A stretch of 64,000 nt of DNA. It comes from Candidatus Rokuibacteriota bacterium. Lineage in GTDB: Bacteria; Methylomirabilota; Methylomirabilia; Rokubacteriales; CSP1-6. Each line of letters begins with the position of its first letter. The stretch's first letter is position 1. Below, one piece after another: positions 18,135 through 26,272 of this stretch. The position numbers were made by a program, and so were the translations under genes. The notes beneath the pieces are model-generated. The model saw only the letters and a program-made list of their open reading frames with translations, made no database searches and had not been told where the DNA came from. The stretch spans positions 62,001 through 126,000 of the forward strand of contig QHRW01000117.1 of the NCBI GenBank assembly GCA_003220265.1. The letters run 5' to 3'.

Positions 18135-19973
18135 TCATACGGCGCCGGCCTCGCTGAACTGCAGCCGGTACAGGCTGCCGTAGGTCTCGCTCGTCTCCAG
18201 CAGCTGCGCGTGCCGTCCCACGGCCTCCACGCCGCCCCGGTTGAGCACCACGATCGTGTCGGCGTGGAGCACCGTGGACAGCCGGTGGGCCACGACGATG
18301 GACGTCGCGCCCTGCACGACCTGCTCGATGGCCTGGCGCACGAGGCGCTCCGACTCGCTGTCGAGCGAGCTGGTGGCCTCGTCGAGGATCAGGATCGGCG
18401 GGTTGCCGACGACGGCCCGCGCGATCGCGATGCGCTGCCGCTGGCCGCCCGAGAGCCGGATCCCGCGATCGCCCACGAACGTGTCGTAGCCGTCGGGAAA
18501 CTCGGTGATGAACTCGTGCGCGTTGGCGACGCGCGCCGCGCGGACGATCTCCGCCTCCGGCACCTCGTCGCGCCCGTAGGCGATGTTGTCGCGGATGGTC
18601 GTGTTGAAGAGCAGCGGCTCCTGGGCCACCACGCCGAAGAGGCGGCGGTAGGCCTGCTGGCGCAGCGCGCGCACGTCGCGGCCGTCGATGGTGATGCTCC
18701 CCGCGGTCGGGTCGTAGAGGCGCAGCACGAGATCGACGAGCGTCGACTTGCCGATGCCGCTCGGGCCCACCACCGCCATCACCTGGCCCTTGCGCACCTC
18801 GAGGTTGACGCGCCAGAGCACCGGCTCGCCCTCGCCGTAGCGGAAGCTAACGTCGCGCAGTGCGATCCGGTCGCGGAAGGCGTCGATCGTCTCGGCGCCG
18901 TCGGGCACCGAGGGGCGCTCGGCGAACAGCTCGTCCACGCGGCTGGTGGCGGCCAGGATCCCCTGCATCGCGGTGTAGGCGCCGGCCAGCAGGCCGATCT
19001 GCACCATGGCCGCGCGGCCGACGTAGAGGAAGAGGAAGAACGCCGGCGCGGTGAGCCGGCCGGCCAGCAGCTCCCAGGCCGCCAGCACGATGAGGCCGGC
19101 CTCGACCACGTAGTTGACGACGGCGCGCGCCGGCTCCTCGATGTGCTTGTAGACGCCGAACTTCACGTTGACCCGCAGCACCTCGCGCAGCGTGACGCCG
19201 AGGCGTTTGAGCTCGAACGTCTCGGCCGCGAACGACTTCACCGTGCGGACGTTGACGAGCGCCTCCTGGAAGCGCGCCGCCACCTCGGCCAGCACGGAGA
19301 ACTGGTCGGTGGCGAAGCGCCGCACGGGGCCGCGGATCCCACGGGTGACGGCGTAGTGCAGCACCGCCGCCGCCAGCGCCGCGCCCACCAGCCGCGAGTT
19401 CGTCCGCGCCAGCAGGTAGGCGTAGAAGGCGATCAGCAGGGGCGCGCTGAACACCGTGCACACGATCGTCTCCAGCCCGGCGGTGGCCGAGCGGGTGTCG
19501 GTGGACAGCCGCGAGACGAGCTCGCCCGAGCGATGGCGCGTGAAGAAGCTCATCGACATCGTCAGCAGGTGGCGGAAGAGATCGGCCTGCAGCGCGCTCG
19601 CCGCGCGCACGCGCAGCCACAGCGCCAGCAGGTAGTTGCCGAAGTCGAGCCAGCCCTTGAGGACGCCCACGACGACGTAGGCCAGGCACAGCAGCACGAT
19701 GGCGCGGAACCGGTCGTCGACGGCGGTGGCGCCGAGCCAGCCGAGCACGGCCGCGCCGAGGTTGCTGAGGCTCAGTCCGCCCGCGCCCGCGCTGGGCGCG
19801 CGCGTGCCGCCGAGGGCGAGATCGAGGATGGGCGCCATGACGACCGGCAGCAGCGCGGCCAGCGCGGTGGCCAGCAGGCTCGTCAGCAGGAGCAGCGCCA
19901 CGGCCGGCCAGTGCGGCGCGACGTAGTGGCGCAGCAGGCGCGCGAAGCGGCCGAGGTCCCCCACGCGTCTCAC
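18135..19973 (-). CDS. MsbA-like ABC exporter (membrane and ATPase domains fused)
   Basis: 612 residues from GTG at 19973, where GTGA overlaps the upstream regulator's stop. The first 330 or so residues are the six-helix type I exporter domain (FLFLYVGRAAMVQIGLL is near its end). The nucleotide-binding domain follows with Walker A GPSGIGKSTL near residue 400, signature LSGGQRQR, Walker B ILILDEATSSLD and the H-loop VVAHRLST. Family members flip lipid-linked saccharides or lipid A across the inner membrane. Leading the pse genes, it probably exports the finished glycolipid. Confidence 0.88.
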   Translation of the reverse strand: MRRVGDLGRFARLLRHYVAPHWPAVALLLLTSLLATALAALLPVVMAPILDLALGGTRAPSAGAGGLSLSNLGAAVLGWLGATAVDDRFRAIVLLCLAYVVVGVLKGWLDFGNYLLALWLRVRAASALQADLFRHLLTMSMSFFTRHRSGELVSRLSTDTRSATAGLETIVCTVFSAPLLIAFYAYLLARTNSRLVGAALAAAVLHYAVTRGIRGPVRRFATDQFSVLAEVAARFQEALVNVRTVKSFAAETFELKRLGVTLREVLRVNVKFGVYKHIEEPARAVVNYVVEAGLIVLAAWELLAGRLTAPAFFLFLYVGRAAMVQIGLLAGAYTAMQGILAATSRVDELFAERPSVPDGAETIDAFRDRIALRDVSFRYGEGEPVLWRVNLEVRKGQVMAVVGPSGIGKSTLVDLVLRLYDPTAGSITIDGRDVRALRQQAYRRLFGVVAQEPLLFNTTIRDNIAYGRDEVPEAEIVRAARVANAHEFITEFPDGYDTFVGDRGIRLSGGQRQRIAIARAVVGNPPILILDEATSSLDSESERLVRQAIEQVVQGATSIVVAHRLSTVLHADTIVVLNRGGVEAVGRHAQLLETSETYGSLYRLQFSEAGAV

Positions 19974-20596
19974 GGACGCCCGCCGTTCGTCGCCGGGGCC
20001 AGCCGCCGGAGCGTGACGCACTTGTCGGCCGGAATGCCGCCGCGCACGAGGGCCTCGACGTCGGCCTCGGGGCGCTCGAAGGTGGCCACGATGACCGCGT
20101 CGACGTCCTCCCCGCGCAGCTCGGCGGCGGCCCGGACACGGAAGCCCAGGAAGTCGCCGTCGGCCGTCGGCGCGAAGATCCCGACCGGCTCCAGGCCGAA
20201 CTCCTTCAGCGTCAGGTAGGCCAGCTCGGCCGCCTCGCCGGGACCGTAGAGGGCGACGCGCTTCATGCCCTGCTCGACCATCAGCGCCAGCGAGCCGCGC
20301 AGCGTGTCGCGCGTGCGACGGAAGAGGTGCAGCGAGTACACCATGTGCTGGTAGGTCAGCCGGCTCTTCTCGGCGAGGCCCTTGGGCGTGAGCAGGTAGC
20401 GCAGGCGCTTGCGCGCGGCCGGCTTGGCCGGAAACTCCGTGATCTTCACGTAGCCCTTGCGGCTCAGCCGGCGCAGGTACAGGTTGACCAGGCCCAGCGC
20501 GATCCCCAGCCGCTCGGCCAGCGCGCGCTGGCTCAGCGGCCGGCCCTCGCTGATCGCCGTCAGGATCTCGAGCGCGCGCGCCTCGTGGCGGTCCAT
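19970..20596 (-). CDS. MarR-EPS-type winged-helix regulator with C-terminal Rossmann-like domain
   Basis: 208 residues. Residues 1-85 are a winged helix (EGRPLSQRALAERLGIALG recognition region, then KITEFPAKPAARKRLRYLLT wing) matching the MarR-family regulators found with exopolysaccharide loci. From about residue 110 a second domain, RVALYGPGEAAELAYLTLKE, looks like a CoA- or nucleotide-sugar-binding Rossmann fold and may sense an effector. It is the second gene of the operon, 3 bases after sat-cysC, so autoregulation through the palindrome at 22329-22345 is plausible but unproven. Confidence 0.82.
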   Translation of the reverse strand: MDRHEARALEILTAISEGRPLSQRALAERLGIALGLVNLYLRRLSRKGYVKITEFPAKPAARKRLRYLLTPKGLAEKSRLTYQHMVYSLHLFRRTRDTLRGSLALMVEQGMKRVALYGPGEAAELAYLTLKEFGLEPVGIFAPTADGDFLGFRVRAAAELRGEDVDAVIVATFERPEADVEALVRGGIPADKCVTLRRLAPATNGGRP

Positions 20597-20599
20597 CGC

Positions 20600-22303
20600 T
20601 CAGCGCACGAAACCGCGCGCGCGCAGCTCGTCGAGGATGACGCGGGCGTTGTCGGCTGCCGAACGGCCGACGGTGTCGAGGGTCAGCTCGGCCGCGGCGG
20701 GCGACTCGTAGGGATCGTCGATGCCGGTGAAGCCCCTCAGCTCACCGCGCCGCGCCTTGGCGTAGAGGCCCTTGCTGTCGCGCGCCTCGCACACCGCCAG
20801 CGGCGTGTCGACGAAGACCTCCAGGAAGCGGTCGCCTCCGACCAGCGCGCGGCACTCGTCGCGCGTCGCGCGGTAGGGGCTCACCGCCGCGCACAGCGCC
20901 ATCCCGCCGTGGCGCACGATCTCGGCGGCGACGAAGCCGATGCGCCGGATGTTGATGTCGCGGTCCTCGCGGCTGAAGCCGAGGCCCTTGGACAGATGCG
21001 TGCGCACGACGTCGCCGTCGAGGAGCGTGACCTGGCGTCCGCACTCGAGCAGCAGCTCGGTGAGCACGTCGGCCGTCGTGGACTTGCCGCTGCCGCTCAG
21101 CCCGGTGAACCACACGCACACGCCCTGCCGGTGGCGCGGCGGATAGGTCTCGGCGAGGATCTCGGCGACTTCCGGCCGCGTGAACCACTGCGGCAGCGGG
21201 CGCCCCTGGTTGAGATAGCTCTCGCGCACCTGGGTGCCCGAGATGGAGGCCGTCCGCGTCCCCGCGGGCACCCGGCTGGTCTCCTCGTAGCGGTCCTCAT
21301 CGGGCAGGTACACGAGCTCGCTGAACGGGACCATCGCCACGCCGAGCTCGTCACGATACTTGGCGACCAGCTCCTGGGCGTCGTAGGGCCCGTAGAACGG
21401 CCGGCCCGCCGAGTCGACGCCGGGGCTCGCGTGATCGCGGCCGACGATGAAGTGATTGGCGCCGTGGTTGCGCCGGATGAGCGCGTGCCAGACGGCCTCG
21501 CGCGGGCCGGCCATGCGCATGGCCAGCGGCAGCAGCGCGAGCAGGATGCGATCGGCCTCGTAGTACTTCTCGGCCAGCGCCTTGTAGCCGCGCACGCGCG
21601 TGAAGTGATCGACGTCGCCCGGCTTCGTCATGCCCACCGACGGGTGCAGCAGCAGGACGCCGTCCACGCCGTCGGTGGCGCGCTTGGTGAGCTCCTCGTG
21701 CACGCGGTGCAGCGGGTTGCGCGTCTGGAAGGCCACGACGTTGGCCCGCCCGAAGCCGGCCAGCCGTGCGCGCGTCTGGGCCGGCGTGAGGCGCAGCGCG
21801 CGGAAGTCGTAGCGGGCCGGCGCCTGCAGCAGCCGCAGCCGGCCCGACACGTTGAGGCGGCCCCAGCGCGGCATCTCGGCCACCAGCGGATGGCGCGGAT
21901 CCTCCGTGCCGAAGACCTCGGCCGCCACCGTGCGCCAGTCCCACTCGTAGATCTCTTCCACCGTCATCACGGCGAGCAGGTCGTTGCGGCTGTCGCGCAG
22001 CGCGACGGCGCCGTCCAGCCGCAGGCCGGCGTCGGGCGCGATCGGCAGCGCCACGGGGATCGGGAACAGCGTGCCGTCGGCCCGGCGCATCTCGCCGACG
22101 ACGCGGTCGTGATCGGCCCGCCCCATGAAGCGATCGAGCGGCGAGAAGGCGCCGGAGGCCAGCAGCTCGAGGTCGCAGACGGCGCGGTCGGAGAGCTGCA
22201 GCGAGGGCAGCCGGGCGGCCTCCGCGCGCAGCGCCGGCGCCTCCGTGGCGGGGACGTGCAGGTCGACGAGCCGCCCGCCGTAGGGGGCGATGAGCGCGGT
22301 CAT
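20600..22303 (-). CDS. sat-cysC: Bifunctional sulfate adenylyltransferase / adenylylsulfate kinase
   Basis: 567 residues. Residues 1 to about 380 are ATP sulfurylase: FQTRNPLHRVHEELTK gives the HxxH nucleotide motif, and VGRDHASPG and ISGTQVRE follow. From about 390 an APS kinase domain has the P-loop FTGLSGSGKSTTAD, LDGDVVR and FSREDRDINIRRIGF. Together they turn sulfate and ATP into PAPS. No CysDN or PAPS reductase is nearby; the gene heads the polysaccharide operon, so PAPS may serve sulfation of the glycan, although no sulfotransferase lies in this window. ATG at 22303; the leader holds a promoter and palindrome. Confidence 0.93.
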   Translation of the reverse strand: MTALIAPYGGRLVDLHVPATEAPALRAEAARLPSLQLSDRAVCDLELLASGAFSPLDRFMGRADHDRVVGEMRRADGTLFPIPVALPIAPDAGLRLDGAVALRDSRNDLLAVMTVEEIYEWDWRTVAAEVFGTEDPRHPLVAEMPRWGRLNVSGRLRLLQAPARYDFRALRLTPAQTRARLAGFGRANVVAFQTRNPLHRVHEELTKRATDGVDGVLLLHPSVGMTKPGDVDHFTRVRGYKALAEKYYEADRILLALLPLAMRMAGPREAVWHALIRRNHGANHFIVGRDHASPGVDSAGRPFYGPYDAQELVAKYRDELGVAMVPFSELVYLPDEDRYEETSRVPAGTRTASISGTQVRESYLNQGRPLPQWFTRPEVAEILAETYPPRHRQGVCVWFTGLSGSGKSTTADVLTELLLECGRQVTLLDGDVVRTHLSKGLGFSREDRDINIRRIGFVAAEIVRHGGMALCAAVSPYRATRDECRALVGGDRFLEVFVDTPLAVCEARDSKGLYAKARRGELRGFTGIDDPYESPAAAELTLDTVGRSAADNARVILDELRARGFVR

Positions 22304-22328
22304 CGGCGCGGAAAGTCGGCGATACGAG

Positions 22329-22345
22329 TGTTCAGCACTTGAACA
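22329..22345. promoter_or_regulatory. 17-base palindrome at the transcription start of the polysaccharide operon
   Basis: TGTTCA and TGAACA arms around a 5-base centre, perfectly symmetric. It lies 4-20 bases downstream of the predicted -10 box on the minus strand and so covers the likely start site. A dimeric repressor binding here would block the operon. The MarR-EPS-type protein encoded second in the operon is the obvious candidate, but that is inference. Confidence 0.5.
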
Positions 22346-22348
22346 TCG

Positions 22349-22378
22349 ATTCCAGCACAGGGGCCAGGGCAGGGTCAA
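22349..22378 (-). promoter_or_regulatory. Sigma-70-type promoter for the sat-cysC/polysaccharide operon
   Basis: On the minus strand TTGACC (22378-22373) is followed by an 18-base spacer and TGGAAT (22354-22349). The match to TTGACA/TATAAT is good for -35 and fair for -10. Its position, about 46 bases upstream of the first gene, suits the head of the operon. Confidence 0.5.
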
Positions 22379-22443
22379 ATATTAATCTGGCGCCGGCGGC
22401 GCGCCGGGGCCGCCGGAGGTGGGACCGCTCGGTGCGGCGGGGG

Positions 22444-22872
22444 CTAGGCGCCCAGGATCTGGACCGTGATCTCGCGCTTCCGGGGGCCGTCCAGCTCGGC
22501 GAAGATCACCGACTGGAAGCGCCCGAGGGACAGCTCACCGTTGACGAGCCCCACGGCGATGTTGCGGCCGAGCAGCGCGGCGCGCAGATGCGCGTGCGCG
22601 TTGCCGCGCTCGCAGTCCGAGAAGCGCGGATCGTCGTGGCGATAGCCGCCCCGCTCGGGCACGAGCCGCTCGATGAGACCCTTGAGGTCGTCGATGAGCG
22701 CGCTCTGGAACTCGTTGATGAAGAGCGCGCACGTGGTGTGCAGCGTGTTGATGAGCGCGATGCCGTTGGCGACGGGAAACTGCTGGACCGCTTCGCGGAC
22801 GAGCTTGGTGATGTCCGCGACCTCGGTACGCTCCTCCGTCGACAGCGTAAACGACGTGTTGAAGACCTTCAT
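22444..22872 (-). CDS. yjbQ: YjbQ (UPF0047) family protein
   Basis: 142 residues, whole family length. NTLHTTCALFINEF, ERLVPERGGYRHDD and GNAHAHLRAALLG contain the conserved His residues of the UPF0047 fold, and LGRFQSVIFAELDGPRKREI is the family C-terminal signature. Some members have weak thiamine phosphate synthase activity; the physiological role is uncertain. It has its own promoter upstream (22949-22978) and is followed by the polysaccharide operon promoter, so it appears to be a single-gene unit. A GGAGAG box precedes the ATG at 22872. Confidence 0.92.
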   Translation of the reverse strand: MKVFNTSFTLSTEERTEVADITKLVREAVQQFPVANGIALINTLHTTCALFINEFQSALIDDLKGLIERLVPERGGYRHDDPRFSDCERGNAHAHLRAALLGRNIAVGLVNGELSLGRFQSVIFAELDGPRKREITVQILGA

Positions 22873-22948
22873 GTCGGTGCACTCTCCGGGGCGCCAATGA
22901 GATTCGCCAGCTCAGAGTGCCGGCGTGCCAGCGCCGAGGCCAACCGAT

Positions 22949-22978
22949 ACGATAAATGCAGCGTCGCGTAATTGTCAA
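22949..22978 (-). promoter_or_regulatory. Sigma-70-type promoter of yjbQ
   Basis: A consensus TTGACA (22978-22973) on the minus strand is followed after 18 bases by TATCGT (22954-22949). The local sequence is much richer in A and T than its surroundings. The distance to the yjbQ ATG is about 77 bases. Confidence 0.6.
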
Positions 22979-22989
22979 ATAAGGATGCA

Positions 22990-23811
22990 TCAGGCGGTCT
23001 TCGGGTCCAGGAGGTCGCGCAGCCCGTCACCCAGCAGATTGAGGCCGAGCACGGTCAGCGCGATGGCGCTGCCCGGGAACACGGCGAACCATGGGTTCAA
23101 CGTCAGGAAGTTCTGGGCGTCCTTCAGCATCAAGCCCCAGGACGGGTACGGCGGCTGCGTGCCGAGACCGAGATAGGCGAGCGCGGCCTCGGCCAGGATG
23201 GCCACCGGGAAGCTCGTGGTGGCCTGCACGATGAGCGGCGGCAGCGAATTCGGCAGGATGTGGCGCAGCAGCAGGCGTCCGTCGCGGGAGCCGAGCGCCC
23301 GCGCCGCCACCACGAATTCGCGCTCGCGCAGCTCCAGCACCGAGCCGCGCGTGAGGCGCGCGAAGGCCGGCACGAAGGCGAGGCCGATGGCCACCATGCT
23401 CACCGCCATGCCGGGCGAGAAGACGGCCGTGAAGAGCAGGGCCGACAGGATTGCGGGAAAACCCTGAACGGCGTCCACCAGCCGCATCAGCGTCTCGTCG
23501 AGCCAGCCGCCCACGTAGCCGCTGACGAGGCCGAGCAGCACGCCGGCCCCGGCGCCGATGCCCACCGCGATGACGCCGACGGCGATCGAGGTGACGGCGC
23601 CCGTCATCACGCGCGAGAGGATGTCGCGCCCGAACTGATCGGTGCCGAACGGGTGGCGGCCCGACGGCCCCTCCAGCCGGCCCGTCATGGACATCGCGAG
23701 CGGATCGGCCGGCGTGTACAGCAGGCTGAGCGCGGCCACGGCGACGAGCACGAGCGTGATGGCCAGCCCCAGCGTGAAGGTGACGTGGCGCAGCGGACGC
23801 CGGCGCGCCAC
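22990..23811 (-). CDS. Dpp/Opp-type ABC transporter permease (DppC-like)
   Basis: 273 residues from GTG at 23811. It has the DppC N-terminal extension HPFGTDQFGRDILSRVMTGA, about six hydrophobic segments, and the EAA loop (VVAARALGSRDGRLLLRHILPN) that docks on the ATPase. It forms the membrane channel with the DppB-like subunit encoded just upstream. It is the last gene of the unit; no DppD/DppF ATPase gene follows, and the next genes downstream belong to other functions. Substrate class (peptide, nickel, opine or sugar) cannot be told from the permease. Confidence 0.9.
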   Translation of the reverse strand: MARRRPLRHVTFTLGLAITLVLVAVAALSLLYTPADPLAMSMTGRLEGPSGRHPFGTDQFGRDILSRVMTGAVTSIAVGVIAVGIGAGAGVLLGLVSGYVGGWLDETLMRLVDAVQGFPAILSALLFTAVFSPGMAVSMVAIGLAFVPAFARLTRGSVLELREREFVVAARALGSRDGRLLLRHILPNSLPPLIVQATTSFPVAILAEAALAYLGLGTQPPYPSWGLMLKDAQNFLTLNPWFAVFPGSAIALTVLGLNLLGDGLRDLLDPKTA

Positions 23812-23813
23812 CG

Positions 23814-24758
23814 CTACTCGTACCGAATGCGGGGATCGAGCACGCCGTAGGCGAGATCCACCGCGAAGTTGATGACGACGATGCTGGAGGCGACGAAGAG
23901 CGCGACGCCCTGCACGACGGGCAAATCGCGCGCGCTGATGGCGCCGAGCGCGAGCCGGCCGAGGCCGGGCAGCGCGAAGACCGACTCCAGCACGATGGCG
24001 CCCGCCATGAGCTGGCCGAGCTGGATCCCGGCCACGGTCACCACGGGAATCAGCGCGTTGCGGAAGGTGTGCACGCCCACCACGCGCGCCTCGCCGAGGC
24101 CCTTGGCGCGCGCCGTGCGCACGTAGTCCTCGCGCAGCACGTCGAGGACGGCCGAGCGCGTGGCGCGCACGAGGACGGCGGCCTGGAAGAGTCCCAGCGC
24201 GATCGCCGGCAGCAGCAGCGAGCGCAGCGCGGGGCCCACCCCGCTCGACCAGCCCTCGAAGCCGCCCGAGCGGACCCAGCCGAGGTGGACGGAGAAGAAG
24301 AGGATCAGCAAGAGTCCCGACCAGAACTGCGGCACCGAGATGCCGACCTGCGAGAGGATCATCGCCGCGTAATCGCCGGCGCGCCGGTGATGCGTGGCCG
24401 CGTACACCCCGAGGGGCAGCGCGGCCGCCGCCATGAACAGGGCGGCCAGGAGCGCCAGCGGCAGCGTCACCGGCAGCCGGCTGACGATCAGCGCGCCGAC
24501 GGGCACGTCGTACTGGAGCGAGCGTCCGAGGTCGCCGCGCAGCGCCCCGCCCATCCACTCGGCGTACTGCACCGGGAGCGGGCGGTTGAGCCCCATCGCG
24601 TCGCGCAGCCGGGCGAGCGCCTCGGGGCTGCCCTCGGTGCCGAGCATGATCGAGGCGGGATCGCCGGGCAGGACGCGGACGACGACGAACACCAGGGCCG
24701 ACACGAACACGAGGGTCGCGACGAGCGCCGCGATCCTCCGCGCGACGTACCGGCGCAC
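23814..24758 (-). CDS. Dpp/Opp-type ABC transporter permease (DppB-like)
   Basis: 314 residues from GTG at 24758. The N-terminal helix ends in VVRVLPGDPASIMLG, characteristic of DppB, and the EAA motif is in DYVRTARAKGLGEARVVGVH with the downstream FRNALIPVVTV. Six membrane segments are apparent. It is 14 bases after the substrate-binding protein gene and 2 bases before the DppC-like gene, so the three are co-transcribed. Its partner ATPases must be encoded elsewhere. Confidence 0.9.
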   Translation of the reverse strand: MRRYVARRIAALVATLVFVSALVFVVVRVLPGDPASIMLGTEGSPEALARLRDAMGLNRPLPVQYAEWMGGALRGDLGRSLQYDVPVGALIVSRLPVTLPLALLAALFMAAAALPLGVYAATHHRRAGDYAAMILSQVGISVPQFWSGLLLILFFSVHLGWVRSGGFEGWSSGVGPALRSLLLPAIALGLFQAAVLVRATRSAVLDVLREDYVRTARAKGLGEARVVGVHTFRNALIPVVTVAGIQLGQLMAGAIVLESVFALPGLGRLALGAISARDLPVVQGVALFVASSIVVINFAVDLAYGVLDPRIRYE

Positions 24759-24772
24759 GTCCTAGCGGCGCG

Positions 24773-26272
24773 TCACTTGGCGGGCGCCCACGACACTTCG
24801 GACAGGTCGTTGGCGGAGGCCGGCAGATCCTTCCACAATCCCTGCAGACCCTTCTTCGTCACCGCCAGCCGCGGGTGCATGAAGAGCCAGACGACCGGCG
24901 CGTCCTCCACCAGGAGCTTCTGCATGTCCACGTAGATTTCGCGGCGGGCCTTGTCGTCCACCGTGACCTCGGACTTGTTGAACAGGTCCTGGAACTTGGC
25001 GCTGTCGTAGCGGTAGTAATACTTGGCGTTCGCGTAGTTCTTGATGTCCCACGCCTCGGCGTGCCCGATGATGGTGAGGTCGTAGTCCGCCTCGCGGAAC
25101 ACGCGGGCAATCCACTGGCCCCACTCGATCTGCTCGATCTTCACGTTGACGCCGATCTTCTTGAGGCTGTCGGCCACCACCTGGCCGGAGCGGACGGTGT
25201 AGTCGTACTGGGGCGAGACCTTGAGAACGGAATCGAACCCGTTGGGGTAACCGGCTTCGGCGAGCAACTTCTTCGCGCGCGCGGGGTCGTACGGCATCGC
25301 CTTCGACAGGTCGACGTAGTACGGGTTGAGCGGGTCCACGTTGGTCCCGAGGATCTTGCCCATCCCGAACATCGCGCCCTTGAGGACGTCGGCCTTGTTG
25401 ACGCCGTAGGTCATGGCCCGGCGCACGCGCACATCGCCATAGGGCTTGCGCGAGTTGTTCATGGCCAGGATGACGTCGTTGGTGGTGTCGCCGGTGATCA
25501 CCTGGAAGCGCGCGTCCTTCTGGAGGTCTTGCACGTGCTCGGGACCGAGGCCGAACAGCGAGGCGTCCACGTCGCCCGCCTTGAGCGCGGCCAGCACCGC
25601 GTTGGGATCGGTCACGAAGCGGAACGTCACCCGCTCGAGCTTGGGCAGGCCCTTGACGTGGTAGTCGCCGTTCTTGACCAGCACGACGCGGTCGCCGCGC
25701 ACCCACTCCTCGAAGCGGAAGGGCCCGGTGCCGACCGGATGGCTCTTCATCGTGTCCACCGTCTCGCGCGGGTAGATGGACGCGCCCGCGCGCGCCACGT
25801 TCTGCAGGAAGTTGGCGTTGACGGTCTTCAGCGCGAAGGTGACGGTGTAGTCGTCCTTGACGATGATGTCGCCGATGGCCTCGTAGTCCTTGGCGTACGG
25901 GTGCTTGGTCTCGGGGTTCAGCGCGCGCTCGAAGCAGTACTTCACGTCGGCCGCCTTCATCTCCCGGCCGTTGTGGAAGCGCACGCCCTTCTTGAGGAAG
26001 AACGTGTAGTTGCGGTTGTCGGCCGTGTGCCAGCGCTCGGCCAGCGACGGCACGAGCTTGCCGTGGCGGTCCACCTTCACCAGCGACTCCTGCACGTTGT
26101 AGAACACGATGCCGGAGGTGGCCGTGGCCGGCGTGGCCGTCATGTCGAGGCCCGGCGGCTCCGTCTGGCTCTGCACGATCAGCCGTCCCGGACTCTGGGC
26201 GGGCGTCTCCCCGCCGGCGCCGGCCAGGAGCAGGACGGCGCACAGCATCGCCACGACGATTCGGCGGTTCAT
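24773..26272 (-). CDS. Dpp/Opp-type substrate-binding protein (SBP_bac_5)
   Basis: 499 residues with a signal peptide (MNRRIVVAMLCAVLLLAGAG; cleavage probably shortly after, near TPAQS). The family segments LAERWHTADNRNYTFFLKKG, VRFHNGREMKAADVKYCFE and the C-terminal GYPNGFDS are present. It captures the ligand outside the membrane and delivers it to DppB/DppC. A strong AGGAGG box lies before ATG 26272, fitting high expression. Its ATG overlaps the stop of a sugar epimerase gene (ATGA), an unusual partner. Confidence 0.92.
   Translation of the reverse strand: MNRRIVVAMLCAVLLLAGAGGETPAQSPGRLIVQSQTEPPGLDMTATPATATSGIVFYNVQESLVKVDRHGKLVPSLAERWHTADNRNYTFFLKKGVRFHNGREMKAADVKYCFERALNPETKHPYAKDYEAIGDIIVKDDYTVTFALKTVNANFLQNVARAGASIYPRETVDTMKSHPVGTGPFRFEEWVRGDRVVLVKNGDYHVKGLPKLERVTFRFVTDPNAVLAALKAGDVDASLFGLGPEHVQDLQKDARFQVITGDTTNDVILAMNNSRKPYGDVRVRRAMTYGVNKADVLKGAMFGMGKILGTNVDPLNPYYVDLSKAMPYDPARAKKLLAEAGYPNGFDSVLKVSPQYDYTVRSGQVVADSLKKIGVNVKIEQIEWGQWIARVFREADYDLTIIGHAEAWDIKNYANAKYYYRYDSAKFQDLFNKSEVTVDDKARREIYVDMQKLLVEDAPVVWLFMHPRLAVTKKGLQGLWKDLPASANDLSEVSWAPAK

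Noticed and set aside
17703-20219. An 838-codon open frame on the plus strand
   Set aside because: It is antisense to the 3' part of pseB's upstream region and the ABC exporter. Composition is that of a shadow frame.
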